Of a stretch of DNA of 64,000 bases, positions 33,833 through 42,741 are shown piece after piece (positions within the stretch are counted from its first letter, which is position 1; every line of letters starts with the position of its first letter). The DNA is taken from NCBI GenBank assembly GCA_030430565.1, contig JAUIKS010000009.1:273132-337131 (forward strand), in the 5' to 3' direction. The notes beneath the pieces were generated by a model. The model did not search any database. It was not told where the DNA came from and saw nothing but the letters and a program-made list of their open reading frames with translations. This stretch comes from Polyangia bacterium (GTDB lineage Bacteria > Myxococcota_A > Polyangia > Nannocystales > Nannocystaceae). A program made the translations under genes and the position numbers.

Positions 33833-36800
33833 TCAGCCGTAGCGTCGCTGCTCAGAGCGCAGGAAGATCTTCAGGATCGCCGGGAGCAGGAACATGGTCA
33901 TCAGCGTCGAGGCGCCGATGCCGAAGACCACCACCGTCGCCAGCGGGCGCTGGACCTCGGCGCCCGCGCCCGTGGCGATCGCCATGGGCAGAAAGCCCAG
34001 GGCCGCGACCGCGCCGGTCGTCAGCACCGCGCGCATCGTGTGCACCGATCCCTCGATCAGCGCCTCTTCGAACACGGTCCCCGGACGGATCGCGCGCCGG
34101 ACCTCGGTCGCCAGCACCACGCCGTTGAGCACCGAGACGCCCGCCAGCGCGATGAAGCCGACGGCCGCCGGGATGCTGAACGAGAGCCCGCGGATGATCA
34201 GGCCGGCGATGCCGCCCGTGAGCGCGAAGGGCACGACGAGGAACACGCTGATCGCGTAGCGCACGTCGCTGAAGATCCACTGGAGCATCACGAAGATCAC
34301 CAAGAGCGCGGCCGGGACGACGATAGCGAGGCGCTGCGAGGCGCGGGCGAAGTTCTCGAACTGACCGCCCCACTTCACGCTGTAGCCCGGCGGCAGCTCG
34401 ACCGCGTCGGCGACCACGGACTGGGCCTCTTGCACCCACGAGAGCAGGTCGCGCCCGCGCAGGTTGACCTCGACGCGCACGGTCCGGACGCGCTCGGAGC
34501 GGCGGATCTGCGCCGGGCCCTCGTTCTCCGAGATGTCGGCGATCTCGGAGAGCCGCACGGTGTTGCCGTTGACGGACTCGACGTAGAGGTCGCCCAGCGC
34601 CTCGGGCTTGGGCGTGCGCGGCGGGACGTGCAGGCGGACTTCGAAGCGTCGCTGCCCTTCGAACACCCAGCCCAGCGGCGAGCCGACGCGCGCGGTCTCG
34701 ATGGTGTCGAGCGCGCTGCGCATCTCGACGCCGTAGCGAGCCATGCGCTCGCGGTCGGGCGTCACGGTCAGCTCGGGGAGGCCGAGCACGCGCTCGACCC
34801 GGACGTCGCCGGTGCCGTTGATCGGCTTGACCAGCTCGGCGATCTGCTCGCTCTTCTCCTTGAGCGTGAGCAGGTCGGTGCCGAACAGCATGATCTGCAC
34901 GTCCGCCCGCGAGCCGCTGATCATCTCGTTGGTCCGGTCCTCGATCGGCTGCGAGACCGACACGAAGGTGCCCGGCACGTTGTTCTCGATCGAGCGCTTG
35001 AAGGCCTCGGACAGCCCGTCGAGGTCCCCGGAGGTCTCCCACTTATCCTGCGGCGTGAGGTGGACGAAGATGTCGGTGTTGTCCATCCCGACCGGGTCGA
35101 TCGCGACCTCGGCGCGGCCCGACATGGCGAGCGTCGAGACGACCTCGGGGAACTTCATGAGCTCGCGCTCGCAGGCGAGGTCGAGGCGGCGCGCCTCCTT
35201 CCAGTTGATCGAGGGCGCGCGCCGGATCGTGACCACCGCGTCGCCCTCGGTGATCCGCGGGATGAAGTTCGCGCCCGCGCCGGCGAAGCGCAGCGAGGTC
35301 AAGATCAGCGCGAGGCTGACGATCAGCAGGAGCAGCCAGCGGATCTGGATCGCGCGCTTGACCAGGCGCTTGTAGAGCCGCGCGATGACGTTGAGCCAGG
35401 CCGCGCCGTCGCGCTTGAGCGGCGGCACGAACAGCACCAAGAGCGCGGGCAGGAACATGATCGAGTAGACCAGCGCGCCGAACAGCGCGAACGCCATGGT
35501 CATCGCCATCGGCCGGAACATGCGGCCCTCGACGCCCTCGAGCGCGAGCAGCGGCAGGTAGACCAGCATGATGATGGCGACGGAGAACGCGACCGGGCGC
35601 ACGACCTTGGCCATCGCGTTGGCGTAGGGGACCGCGCGCACACCTGGCCGATTCGCCATCTTGCGGCCCATGAAGCCGGCGAGCAGCGCCTCGAGGATGA
35701 CGATCGGGCCGTCGACGAGGAAGCCGAAGTCGATCGCGCCGAGGCTCATGAGGTCGCCGGTGATGCCGGCGGCGTGCATGCCGAACAGCGCGATCGACAT
35801 GGCCGCCGGGATCCCGAGCACGATCACGACCGCGCCGCGGAAGCTGCCGAGCAGGATGATGAGGACGATGAAGACGACCGCGACGCCCTCGAGCAGGTTG
35901 TTGGCGACGGTCGTCAGGGTGCGCTCGACGAAGTCGGCGCGGTCGTAGATCGGCTCGATCGTGACGCCGGCCGGGAGGTCGCGGCCGATCGCCTCGATCT
36001 CGTCCTTGACCGCGTAGACGACCTCGCGGCTGTTGCCGCCGAGCAGCATCATGATCACGCCGGTGACGGCCTCGCCCTCGCCGTTGTAGGTGATGACGCC
36101 CCGGCGCAGCGCGGCGCCGTCCCCGACGAGCGCGACGTGGCGCACCAGCACCGGGCGACCGTCGTCGGAGATCTTGAGGACCGTGTTCTGGATGTCCTCG
36201 ATGCCCTTAAAGGTGCCGACCGCCCGCAGCACGTAGGCCTCGGCGCCGCGGTCGACGTAGCCGCCGCTGACCATCGCGGAGGCGTTGCGCAGCGTGTTGG
36301 TGAGGTCGTGGACCGTGAGGTCGTGGGCGTTGAGGCGCTCGGGCTGGGCGATGACCTGGTACTGCTTGAGGTCGCCGCCCATGGTGTTGACCTCGATGAC
36401 GCCCGGCACGCCGCGGATCCGCGGCACGATGGTCCAGTCGAGCATCGTGCGCAGCTGCTTCTGCGTGTGCAGATCGGAGCGGACGACGAACTGATAAATC
36501 TCGCCGAGGCCGGTCGAGAGCGGCGCGAGCGTGGGCGGCGGGAGCCCGTCGGGGAGGTCGCCGCGGGCCTGCTGCACGCGTTCGAACACCTGCTGGCGCG
36601 CGAACCACGGATCGGTGCCGTCGTCGAACACGATCGTGATCGCCGAGATGCCCGCGCGGGAGACCGAGCGCAGCTCGGCCATGCGCGGCACGCCGTTGAG
36701 CGCGTTCTCCATCGGGAAGGTGACGGCGCGCTCGACCTCCTCGGCCGAGAAGCCGGGCGCCTCGGTCAACACCGAGACCTGGATGTTGGAGACGTCGGGG

Positions 36801-36916
36801 ATCGCGTCGATCGGCAGGCGCGTGGCCGCGAGGTAGCCGCCGACGAGCAGCACGCCGAGCAGCGCGGTCATGAGGACCCGCAGCCGGATCGAGAGTTTGA
36901 TGAGCTGACCGAGCAT
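33833..36916 (-). CDS. CusA/CzcA-type heavy-metal RND transporter
   Basis: The 1,027-residue protein is a full RND pump of the heavy-metal efflux class: a first membrane helix (LRVLMTALLGVLLVGGYLAA), the periplasmic entry RLPIDAIPDVSNIQV, and FPMENALNGVPRMAELRSVSRAG. The proton-relay region reads GAIDFGFLVDGPIVILEALL, with the Asp residues expected in helix 4, and SLMFLPAL-like helices close each half. The substrate (Cu/Ag or Zn/Co/Cd) cannot be fixed by eye. It lies 14 bases downstream of the adaptor gene, opposite a divergent TolC-like gene; together they make a CusCBA-type system spanning both membranes. Confidence 0.93.
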   Translation of the reverse strand: MLGQLIKLSIRLRVLMTALLGVLLVGGYLAATRLPIDAIPDVSNIQVSVLTEAPGFSAEEVERAVTFPMENALNGVPRMAELRSVSRAGISAITIVFDDGTDPWFARQQVFERVQQARGDLPDGLPPPTLAPLSTGLGEIYQFVVRSDLHTQKQLRTMLDWTIVPRIRGVPGVIEVNTMGGDLKQYQVIAQPERLNAHDLTVHDLTNTLRNASAMVSGGYVDRGAEAYVLRAVGTFKGIEDIQNTVLKISDDGRPVLVRHVALVGDGAALRRGVITYNGEGEAVTGVIMMLLGGNSREVVYAVKDEIEAIGRDLPAGVTIEPIYDRADFVERTLTTVANNLLEGVAVVFIVLIILLGSFRGAVVIVLGIPAAMSIALFGMHAAGITGDLMSLGAIDFGFLVDGPIVILEALLAGFMGRKMANRPGVRAVPYANAMAKVVRPVAFSVAIIMLVYLPLLALEGVEGRMFRPMAMTMAFALFGALVYSIMFLPALLVLFVPPLKRDGAAWLNVIARLYKRLVKRAIQIRWLLLLIVSLALILTSLRFAGAGANFIPRITEGDAVVTIRRAPSINWKEARRLDLACERELMKFPEVVSTLAMSGRAEVAIDPVGMDNTDIFVHLTPQDKWETSGDLDGLSEAFKRSIENNVPGTFVSVSQPIEDRTNEMISGSRADVQIMLFGTDLLTLKEKSEQIAELVKPINGTGDVRVERVLGLPELTVTPDRERMARYGVEMRSALDTIETARVGSPLGWVFEGQRRFEVRLHVPPRTPKPEALGDLYVESVNGNTVRLSEIADISENEGPAQIRRSERVRTVRVEVNLRGRDLLSWVQEAQSVVADAVELPPGYSVKWGGQFENFARASQRLAIVVPAALLVIFVMLQWIFSDVRYAISVFLVVPFALTGGIAGLIIRGLSFSIPAAVGFIALAGVSVLNGVVLATEVRRAIRPGTVFEEALIEGSVHTMRAVLTTGAVAALGFLPMAIATGAGAEVQRPLATVVVFGIGASTLMTMFLLPAILKIFLRSEQRRYG

Positions 36917-36930
36917 CGCGGGTCGACGGA

Positions 36931-38124
36931 CTACCGGAAGAGTTCTGACTTGAGCGCGAACACGCCCTGGGTGACCACGACGTCGCCGACCTCGAGGCCG
37001 CTTTTGACCTCGACGCGCGTCGGCCCGCGGATGCCGAGCTCGACCTGCTTGGGGATGACGGTGTCCTCCTCGGGCGCGACGAACACGGTCGACTTGCCGT
37101 CGACCATGACGACCGCGGTGCGGGGGATCGAGAGGACCTCTTTCTGCGCGCCCTCGGCCATGATCTTCGCGCTGACGGCCTGGCCCACGCGCAGCAGGCG
37201 ATCGTCGTTGGGGACGATCACCCGGACCTCGGCGCTGCGGGTCTCGGCGTTGAAGCTGGGGCTGACGAAGTCGACCGCGCCCGTGAACTCATCGTCGGGG
37301 GCGGACTGGACGTTGAGGAGCACAGGGTCGTCCTTGGTGATGTACTGCAGCTCGCCCTCAAACACCGAGAGACGGACCCACAGCTGCGAGTAGTCGACGA
37401 TGGTGAACGCGGTGTGCTGCGGGCCGACGGCCTGACCGCGGTAGACGTTGACCTCGGCGATCTCGCCCGGGATCGGGCTGGTGAGCTGGATGATGCCGAT
37501 CTCCTGACCTTTCTTGGAGCCGCCGCCGAGCGCCTTGAGACGCTGACGCGCGGCCTTGAGCTCGGCGCTGATCACCGAGACCTCGCCGGCCGCGATCTCG
37601 GCGCTGCGCTTCGACGCGATGCCCTCTTTGACGAGCGCTTGTTTGCGTCGCCGGTTCGCGCGCGCGACCTTGGAGCGGGCCTCGATCGCGCGCAGCTCGG
37701 CCTGCACGCCGCCGACCTCGGCGCTCGTGAGCGTGGCGAGCGGCGTCTCGGGCATCACCGAGGTGCCCTCGACGACCAGGACCTCGGTGACGCGGCCGTC
37801 GATGGCGGAGCCGACCGCCGCGATCTGTCGCTGGTCGTACTCGAGCACGCCGTTGACGTGGATCTCGGGGATGATCTCGGTGACGCCGGCGGCCTCGGTT
37901 CGAATTCCGACCTTGGCGATGTACTCGGGGTGGAGCTTGAGCTTGCCGTCCTCGTACACCGGGACATAGGACGGCCCCGCGGCGGCCTCTGTCGGCGCGT
38001 CCTCCTCGCAGGCTGTCAGCGCGAGCAGCGACGAGAGCGCGAGCACGCCGGCTCGCAGTCGCGGTCGCGATCGCGGCCTTCGTGGGAGCCGGGGCGGGAG
38101 GTCGGGGGAGCGAGGTGAGCGCAT
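36931..38124 (-). CDS. RND efflux periplasmic adaptor (CusB/CzcB-like)
   Basis: From the ATG at 38124 the product has 397 residues: a basic N-terminus, a hydrophobic core and the lipobox LTAC, so it is a lipoprotein adaptor. Then come the barrel-sandwich/lipoyl halves (AAVGSAIDGRVTEVLVVEG and IQLTSPIPGEIAEVNVYRG) around a helical hairpin, a beta-barrel domain, and the membrane-proximal end (VELGIRGPTRVEVKSGLEVG). The longer frame up to 38277 adds 51 residues without signal-peptide character and is rejected. The adaptor links the inner-membrane pump to the outer-membrane channel. Confidence 0.9.
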   Translation of the reverse strand: MRSPRSPDLPPRLPRRPRSRPRLRAGVLALSSLLALTACEEDAPTEAAAGPSYVPVYEDGKLKLHPEYIAKVGIRTEAAGVTEIIPEIHVNGVLEYDQRQIAAVGSAIDGRVTEVLVVEGTSVMPETPLATLTSAEVGGVQAELRAIEARSKVARANRRRKQALVKEGIASKRSAEIAAGEVSVISAELKAARQRLKALGGGSKKGQEIGIIQLTSPIPGEIAEVNVYRGQAVGPQHTAFTIVDYSQLWVRLSVFEGELQYITKDDPVLLNVQSAPDDEFTGAVDFVSPSFNAETRSAEVRVIVPNDDRLLRVGQAVSAKIMAEGAQKEVLSIPRTAVVMVDGKSTVFVAPEEDTVIPKQVELGIRGPTRVEVKSGLEVGDVVVTQGVFALKSELFR

Positions 38125-38566
38125 AGAGAGTGGGGCTGGCGCGAGCTCGCCGGCGAGCCGCTCGCGCCTGATAGGGCGGTCTTGGTGGCGGCGCGAGAGC
38201 GGTTCAGTAGCTTCGGTACGGCGCGCGTCGAATATCGGTCGCGCGAGCTCGGCGGCGTGACCCTGCGCGTAATTCATCGTCGAAACTCCAGCGTGTCAAG
38301 GGTCGCGCGAGCGCGGAGCCGCGTCGGGGTCGCGGGGTCGCGCCGCGTCGTTCGGTGAAGTGATTCGCGCCGCATGGGACGTTGATGGACTCTGGTGGAC
38401 TCTCAAAGTGGTGTGACGCGTCCTCGGGCTCATCGCAATTGCACCTGCGCGCGTGAGGAGTAGGAACGCGCGCGGACGCGAGGTGGTTTTTGCACACGCG
38501 CGCTCGGGCGTATCCGCGCTCGCCGCCGCAGTCGGACCTTCGCTGTGGTACACGTCGAACTCTTCC
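38125..38566. promoter_or_regulatory. Divergent promoter region of the metal-efflux genes
   Basis: About 440 bases between the adaptor and channel genes. TGGACTCT occurs twice exactly one helical turn apart (38386-38393 and 38396-38403), a layout suited to cooperative regulator binding. No metal-responsive regulator gene lies beside it. Confidence 0.4.
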
Positions 38567-40075
38567 ATGGGAACCGCGGCCTTTGGATTGAAGATTCCCC
38601 CATCACAGCATTCGCGCGCGCGCCCGCGAGGCGCCGTCTCGATCGCGGCCTGGCTGATCGGACTCGCGCTGCTCGCCCCGTCGCCAGCCCTGCGCGCCGC
38701 GCCGGGCGTGGGCCCAGCGTCGAGCGGACGGGCGCGGGGGGCGACGCGGGCGCAGGCGCAGCCCGCCCCGAGTCAGGCGGCCGCGGCCCTGCAGGCGCCG
38801 GGGGATCCGGTCCCGCAGTCGCTCGAGACCATTCTCCAGCACGCGATGGACCACGCCGTCGAGGTCGCGGTCGCGCGCGCGCGCGTCGGTCGTGGGGACG
38901 CGGCGATCGAGGGCGCCAAGCCGCTGCTGCCGGCGAACCCCAGCGTGCAGCTCGGCCTCGGCGCGCGGGTGAGCAACCTGGGCCCCGGCGCGACCTTCGA
39001 GATGCAGCTGCAGACCATGCAGCCCATCGAGATCGCGGGCGAGCGCAAGCGCCGGATCGCCGCGGGCCGCAGCGTCCGCGACGCGCTGCTCGCCGATCTC
39101 GAGCGCGTGCGCTGGGAGACCTATACGCAGGTGCACGTCGCCTACAACCGGGCGCTCGTCGCCCGCGCGCGCGCCGAGATGATCACGCGCCTGCTGAAGT
39201 TCTCGGAGAACCTGCTGGACGTCTCGCGCCGACGCGCGCAGGCCGGCGAGATCTCGGAGCTGCGGGTGCGCGTCGCCGAGGGCGAGCTGGCGCGCGCGAG
39301 CCAGGCCAAGCTCGCCGCCGATCTCGAGTACCGGCTCGCCTGCGTGACGCTGACCCGCGCCGGCGGCTACCCGGTCGACGCCCTGGTCGCGCCGATCGGC
39401 ACGCTCCGGCCGCCGCAGCGCGTGCAGAACATCGAGGCGTTGATCGCGACCGCCGCCCAGAATCACCCGGCGGTCACCGCGACCAACGCGCGCGCCGAGC
39501 AGGCCAAGGCCCAGATCCGCTCGGCCGATCGCGACGCCTGGCCGCACCCGCAGGTCGGTTTTTACGTCAGCCGCGAGGGCATGGGGCTCAGCGGCAACAC
39601 CGAGCGTCACTGGGTCGGCCTCGGCATGCTCGGGCTGCCGCTGCCGCTGTGGCGTCGCAACCAAGGCGCGCGCGCGCAGGCCCGCGCGGAGCTGCGGGTC
39701 GTCGAGTCCGAGCGGCAGGCGCTGCAGTACCAGCTCGCGCAGCAGATCCGCCTGGGCGCGACGGCGCTCAACACCGCGTCCGAGCGGGTGAACTCCTACG
39801 CGCGCGAGGTCGTGCCGCGCTTCGAGGCCAACATCGAGCTGCTCGAGCGCGCCTACTCGCTGGGCGAGACGAACCTCGTCGAGGTGCTGGTCGCGCAGGA
39901 GCGCTTCCTGCGAATCCAGACCGAGGCGATCAACGCCTACAGCAGCTACTTCGAGGCCGTCTTCACCCTCGAGTCGGCCGTCGGCGCGCCGTTTGACAAC
40001 TACGCGGTCGTGATGCCCGCGCCCGTGAGCCCGCAGCCCGAGGCTCCGGTCGCGCCCGCGCCCGCGCCGCGCTGA
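38567..40075 (+). CDS. TolC/CusC-type outer-membrane efflux protein
   Basis: About 502 residues from ATG 38567. A signal peptide (AAWLIGLALLAPSPALRAAP) precedes an Ala/Gln-rich linker and the duplicated outer-membrane efflux domain: LETILQHAMDHAVEVAVAR in repeat 1 and NIEALIATAAQNHPAVTATN in repeat 2, each followed by long helices (for example RRRAQAGEISELRVRVAEGE). The C-terminus is Pro/Ala-rich (PQPEAPVAPAPAPR). It forms the channel for the divergent CusBA-like pump. An upstream GTG at 38453 would add 38 residues that hide the signal peptide and is not favoured. Confidence 0.88.
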   Translation: MGTAAFGLKIPPSQHSRARPRGAVSIAAWLIGLALLAPSPALRAAPGVGPASSGRARGATRAQAQPAPSQAAAALQAPGDPVPQSLETILQHAMDHAVEVAVARARVGRGDAAIEGAKPLLPANPSVQLGLGARVSNLGPGATFEMQLQTMQPIEIAGERKRRIAAGRSVRDALLADLERVRWETYTQVHVAYNRALVARARAEMITRLLKFSENLLDVSRRRAQAGEISELRVRVAEGELARASQAKLAADLEYRLACVTLTRAGGYPVDALVAPIGTLRPPQRVQNIEALIATAAQNHPAVTATNARAEQAKAQIRSADRDAWPHPQVGFYVSREGMGLSGNTERHWVGLGMLGLPLPLWRRNQGARAQARAELRVVESERQALQYQLAQQIRLGATALNTASERVNSYAREVVPRFEANIELLERAYSLGETNLVEVLVAQERFLRIQTEAINAYSSYFEAVFTLESAVGAPFDNYAVVMPAPVSPQPEAPVAPAPAPR

Positions 40076-40094
40076 GCGCTCTCGCTCTTTAAAC

Positions 40095-40127
40095 GGTCCT
40101 TCAGGACCTGTCGCTCGGATCCTGTTT
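40095..40127. repeat. Interspersed stem-loop repeat between convergent genes
   Basis: GGTCCT/AGGACC arms (40095-40100, 40103-40108) are followed by TGTCGCTCGGATCCTGTTTC. The block AGGACxTGTCG-N6-TCCTGTTTC is shared with the element at 46749-46773, allowing one mismatch at x. It fills the 58-base gap between the convergent channel and PepSY genes and may act as a terminator. Confidence 0.6.
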
Positions 40128-40133
40128 CGAACG

Positions 40134-40742
40134 TCAGCCTCCGCCGCCGGGCCCGCCCGAGAGCGTGACGTAGAGCACCGGGACCGCGGCGCCGAGCAGC
40201 ACCAAGATCGCGCCGCGTCGGCGGATGCCCTTCTTGCCGGGCAACATGAACATCCCGGAGACGGCGAGGAACAGCAGGAACACCGCGTAGCCGTCAGCGA
40301 CGTAGGTCCAGGCCTGCTTGCCGCGGTTGAGGTGCAGCCAGTTGGCGGCGCGCAGCACGAGGCGCTCGCGCTGCCCGACCTCGGTGACGGCGCCGGTCGA
40401 GCGCGTCACGTAGAGCGAGCGATCGGCGAGCAGGATCGTGATCTCGTCGGCGTCGCTCGGGTAGATCTCGGTGGGCCGCTCGTCGATCGCGAGGGCCGCG
40501 AGCACGGCGTCGCCGGCCGCCTGATCATCGTCGGGCAGCGGCGCGGCGACCTGGTGCGCGCGCTCGTAGTTGTTGAAGTTGGGATCCCAGTCGCCGATGT
40601 GATTCACCGCCAGGCCCGAGAGCGCGTAGACCACGGTCAGGCCGACGGCGAGGTAGCCGACGTCGCGGTGGAGGCCGCGCAGCCAGGGGCGCCAGCGGAA
40701 TCGCTTGCGCGGGCGAGGGTTTTTTTGGTCAGCGGAGGGCAT
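40134..40742 (-). CDS. PepSY-associated transmembrane protein
   Basis: The 202-residue product begins with a basic segment and then the PepSY_TM-type first helix (LHRDVGYLAVGLTVVYALSG LAVNH), a periplasmic PepSY-like domain of ~90 residues (TEIYPSDADEITILLADRSL, then NWLHLNRGKQAW), and further helices (YAVFLLFLAVSGMFML; GAILVLLGAAVPVLYVT). Such proteins are linked to metal or iron reduction and uptake at the inner membrane. Its place between a metal-efflux system and a sulfite-oxidase-like gene fits a role in metal or redox handling. It is shorter than the usual ~400-residue iron-reductase forms. Confidence 0.75.
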   Translation of the reverse strand: MPSADQKNPRPRKRFRWRPWLRGLHRDVGYLAVGLTVVYALSGLAVNHIGDWDPNFNNYERAHQVAAPLPDDDQAAGDAVLAALAIDERPTEIYPSDADEITILLADRSLYVTRSTGAVTEVGQRERLVLRAANWLHLNRGKQAWTYVADGYAVFLLFLAVSGMFMLPGKKGIRRRGAILVLLGAAVPVLYVTLSGGPGGGG

Positions 40743-40882
40743 GGCGAGGTCGCGGGGAGGAACGAGGAGGAGGCGGAGGAGGACGAAGAGGACGGCGCGT
40801 CGCGTCGCCGCGCCCAGGCGGGCGGCGTCGCGTCGTCATGGTATCGCGGCGGCGGGCGCGAGCCGTATCGCGAGCTGCAGCG

Positions 40883-41644
40883 CTAGCTGTAGCGCTCTTC
40901 GAGCCAGGGGTCGGCGTGGTTGTTGTACCCGCGGACCTCCCAGTACCCGGGCTCGTCGCGGCTGACGAAGCGGATCCCGGTGAGGTACTTGGCGCTCTTC
41001 CAGAAGTAGAGGCTCGGCACGACCGCGCGGACCGGCGCGCCGTGGGGGCGCGCGAGCGGGCGCCCGGCGTGTCGGTGGGCGACGAGCACGTCGGGCTCGA
41101 GCGCCTCCTCGAGCCGCACGTTCGCGGTGTAGCCGTGGGCGGCTTCAAAGATCACGTGGCGCGCGGACTCTTTGACACCTGCGCGCTCGGCCAGCTCGCT
41201 GACGCGCACGCCCTTAAAGCTCGCGTCGAACATCGACCAGGTGGTGACGCAGTGCACGTCGACCGCGAGCTCGACCTGCGGCATCGCCAGCAGCTCGCGG
41301 AAGTCAATTTCGAAGGGGCGCTTGACCTCGCCGTGGACGCGCAGGCGAAAGCTCGACGGGCTGGGCGAGCCGGGGGTCCCGCCCATCGGCTTAAGCGCCT
41401 TGATCAGGCGCTGCCCCGGGGGCAGGCGCGGGCGCCCGTCGGGGCGCGTCATCGCCTTGGCCTCGCCCATGAGGAGGTCGTCGGCGAGGTAGTAGAGGCC
41501 GCCGCCCATGGCCGTGATGACGGTGCCGGCGGCCGCGCGGCGGAGGAACGCGCGGCGGGCGAGCGACTGTCGGACGTGCGGCGTGACGCGCCCGGGGAGG
41601 GCGTGGGGCGAGTCAGGCGAAGACGAAGATGATGATGAGGACAT
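40883..41644 (-). CDS. Sulfite-oxidase-like molybdopterin oxidoreductase
   Basis: The 253-residue product has a Tat signal (SLARRAFLRRAAAGTVITAM) and a SUOX-type molybdopterin-binding domain. The Mo-ligating Cys is in VDVHCVTTWS, followed by FEAAHGYTANVRLEEAL and the C-terminal PVRAVVPSLYFWKSAKYLTG and GYWEVRGYNNHADPW. The cofactor is presumably inserted before Tat export. It resembles the MsrP/YedY group, but its real substrate is unknown. The next gene on the strand encodes a PepSY membrane protein, which might supply electrons. The 140-base gap between them holds no gene. Confidence 0.88.
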   Translation of the reverse strand: MSSSSSSSSPDSPHALPGRVTPHVRQSLARRAFLRRAAAGTVITAMGGGLYYLADDLLMGEAKAMTRPDGRPRLPPGQRLIKALKPMGGTPGSPSPSSFRLRVHGEVKRPFEIDFRELLAMPQVELAVDVHCVTTWSMFDASFKGVRVSELAERAGVKESARHVIFEAAHGYTANVRLEEALEPDVLVAHRHAGRPLARPHGAPVRAVVPSLYFWKSAKYLTGIRFVSRDEPGYWEVRGYNNHADPWLEERYS

Positions 41645-41818
41645 ATCAGCGCGCTCCCTACAAGCAAGGTCGACGGGTCGACGGGATCAGAGTATCGGCT
41701 ACGCGGCGGATCAGGTACCGCGGGCGGGCCCGCGGCGGCCTCTCGCGGGGCTGCGGACTCGACGCCCCGTAGAACGAGGCGACTCTGGTGGGAGTTACGG
41801 TCCCTCGCGCCGATCGGA

Positions 41819-42208
41819 TCAGCGCGCGCGTAGGCGTCGGCGCCGCGGTCGCCTGGGCCGGTCTGCGGACGCCGCGCCGTTGAAGCTCCCAGGTCGCGCG
41901 CGCGCCAGGGAGTGGGCCTGGCGTACGACGAGTTTCGCGGACGAAGCCAGCGGCGGAAGGACCACGCGAGGTGGCGCGTGGACTTTCACCACGGGCCGCG
42001 AGCGCAGCGCGAGCAGCACGAGCAGCACGAGCAGCGCGAGCGCGCCGCTGAGGACACACAGCGTGCCGACGCGGGGAACGAGCCACATCACCGGGGTCTT
42101 CAGCCACCGGAGGTAGAGCGAGAGCTTGGGGCCGCCGCGCTCGATCGCGCGGTAGCGCTCGATTACGTCGGCCGGGAGCTCGTGTCGCTCGGCCCCGATC
42201 CGTAGCAC
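41819..42208 (-). CDS. Hypothetical single-pass membrane protein
   Basis: The 129-residue frame starts with a plausible soluble segment (HELPADVIERYRAIERGGPK), then one strong membrane helix (LCVLSGALALLVLLVLLALR). The last ~55 residues, rich in Pro/Ser/Arg, run into an interspersed repeat (41918-41995), so the true C-terminus may have been extended by repeat insertion. No family is recognised. The GTG start is weakly supported. Confidence 0.4.
   Translation of the reverse strand: MLRIGAERHELPADVIERYRAIERGGPKLSLYLRWLKTPVMWLVPRVGTLCVLSGALALLVLLVLLALRSRPVVKVHAPPRVVLPPLASSAKLVVRQAHSLARARPGSFNGAASADRPRRPRRRRLRAR
41918..41995. repeat. Interspersed repeat, copy A
   Basis: The first block, CCTGGCGTACGACGAGTTTC with GC following (41918-41939), and the second block, GGCGCGTGGACTTTCACC with ACGG following (41974-41995), recur with two mismatches each at 42292-42339, there separated by only a few bases. 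The first block is absent but the second recurs at 48783-48798. Confidence 0.7.
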
Positions 42209-42291
42209 GGCGTCGCGCGACGCGGCGTGACGGTCCGCGTGTCAGCTCGCGCCGGGGCTTTGTCGCTGGCGAGGCGGGGACCGAAGTTGTA

Positions 42292-42355
42292 CCCGGCGTA
42301 TGACGAGTTTCGCCAGCGGCGCGTGGACTCTCGCCACGGTTGCTAGCGGCGACGA
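42292..42355. repeat. Interspersed repeat, copy B
   Basis: Second copy of the element at 41918-41995, with the spacer between blocks shortened from 34 to about 4 bases, followed by TTGCTAGCGGCGACG. It lies in the 134-base gap before the DUF1257 gene and may reach into that gene's last codons. A shorter relative is at 48783-48808 (TGGACGTTCACCACGG, then CCGCTAGGGC). Confidence 0.7.
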
Positions 42356-42741
42356 AGCTTGAGCCGTCGCGTGCCGTCGACGTCGCGGGTCTCGGACAGC
42401 TCGAGGCCGCGCTCGGCCGCGAGCCTTCGCGCCTGCGCGGCCGCGACGTGCTGGGCGAGCGTGGGCAGCAGGTCCCGCTCGAGCCGCGCGCGGTCGTACT
42501 CGCCGCACACCAGCTGGAAGACGCCGCGCGCGTCACGGGTGAAGCCGAAGTCCTCGACCGTCTCGAGCGGGCCGGCGGGCAGCCGCAGCTCGACGGGCTC
42601 GCCGGCGCACTCGAGGCTGCCCTCGAGCATGACGGGTGCGCGGGGATCGGCGACGATGGTCTCGAGGCCGAGGGCGGTGAGGCCCTCGAGCAGCGCGGCG
42701 CGGTCGCGCAGCTGGGTCTGCACGCGCACGAAGCGGCTCAC
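42343..42741 (-). CDS. DUF1257 (Ycf35-like) protein
   Basis: About 132 residues from the GTG at 42741. The start VSRFVRVQTQLRDRAALLEG and end DGTRRLKLRRR match the DUF1257 pattern (M-S-H-F-x-x-I-x-T-Q-I-R-D at the start, D-G-T-I-R-L-x-L-x-R-W at the end), with EDFGFTRDARGVFQLVCGEY in the middle. The GTG overlaps the stop of the small zinc-ribbon gene (GTGA), so the two are coupled. In cyanobacteria and plastids the Ycf35 family often neighbours the AAA+ protein Ycf46, and a Ycf46-like ATPase is encoded just upstream here. The longer frame to 42819 adds residues that belong to the neighbour in another frame. Confidence 0.75.
   Translation of the reverse strand: MSRFVRVQTQLRDRAALLEGLTALGLETIVADPRAPVMLEGSLECAGEPVELRLPAGPLETVEDFGFTRDARGVFQLVCGEYDRARLERDLLPTLAQHVAAAQARRLAAERGLELSETRDVDGTRRLKLRRR

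Noticed and set aside
34040..37393. 1,117-residue plus-strand frame opposite the RND pump genes
   Set aside because: Asp/Arg/His-rich antisense shadow of genuine cusA- and cusB-like genes.
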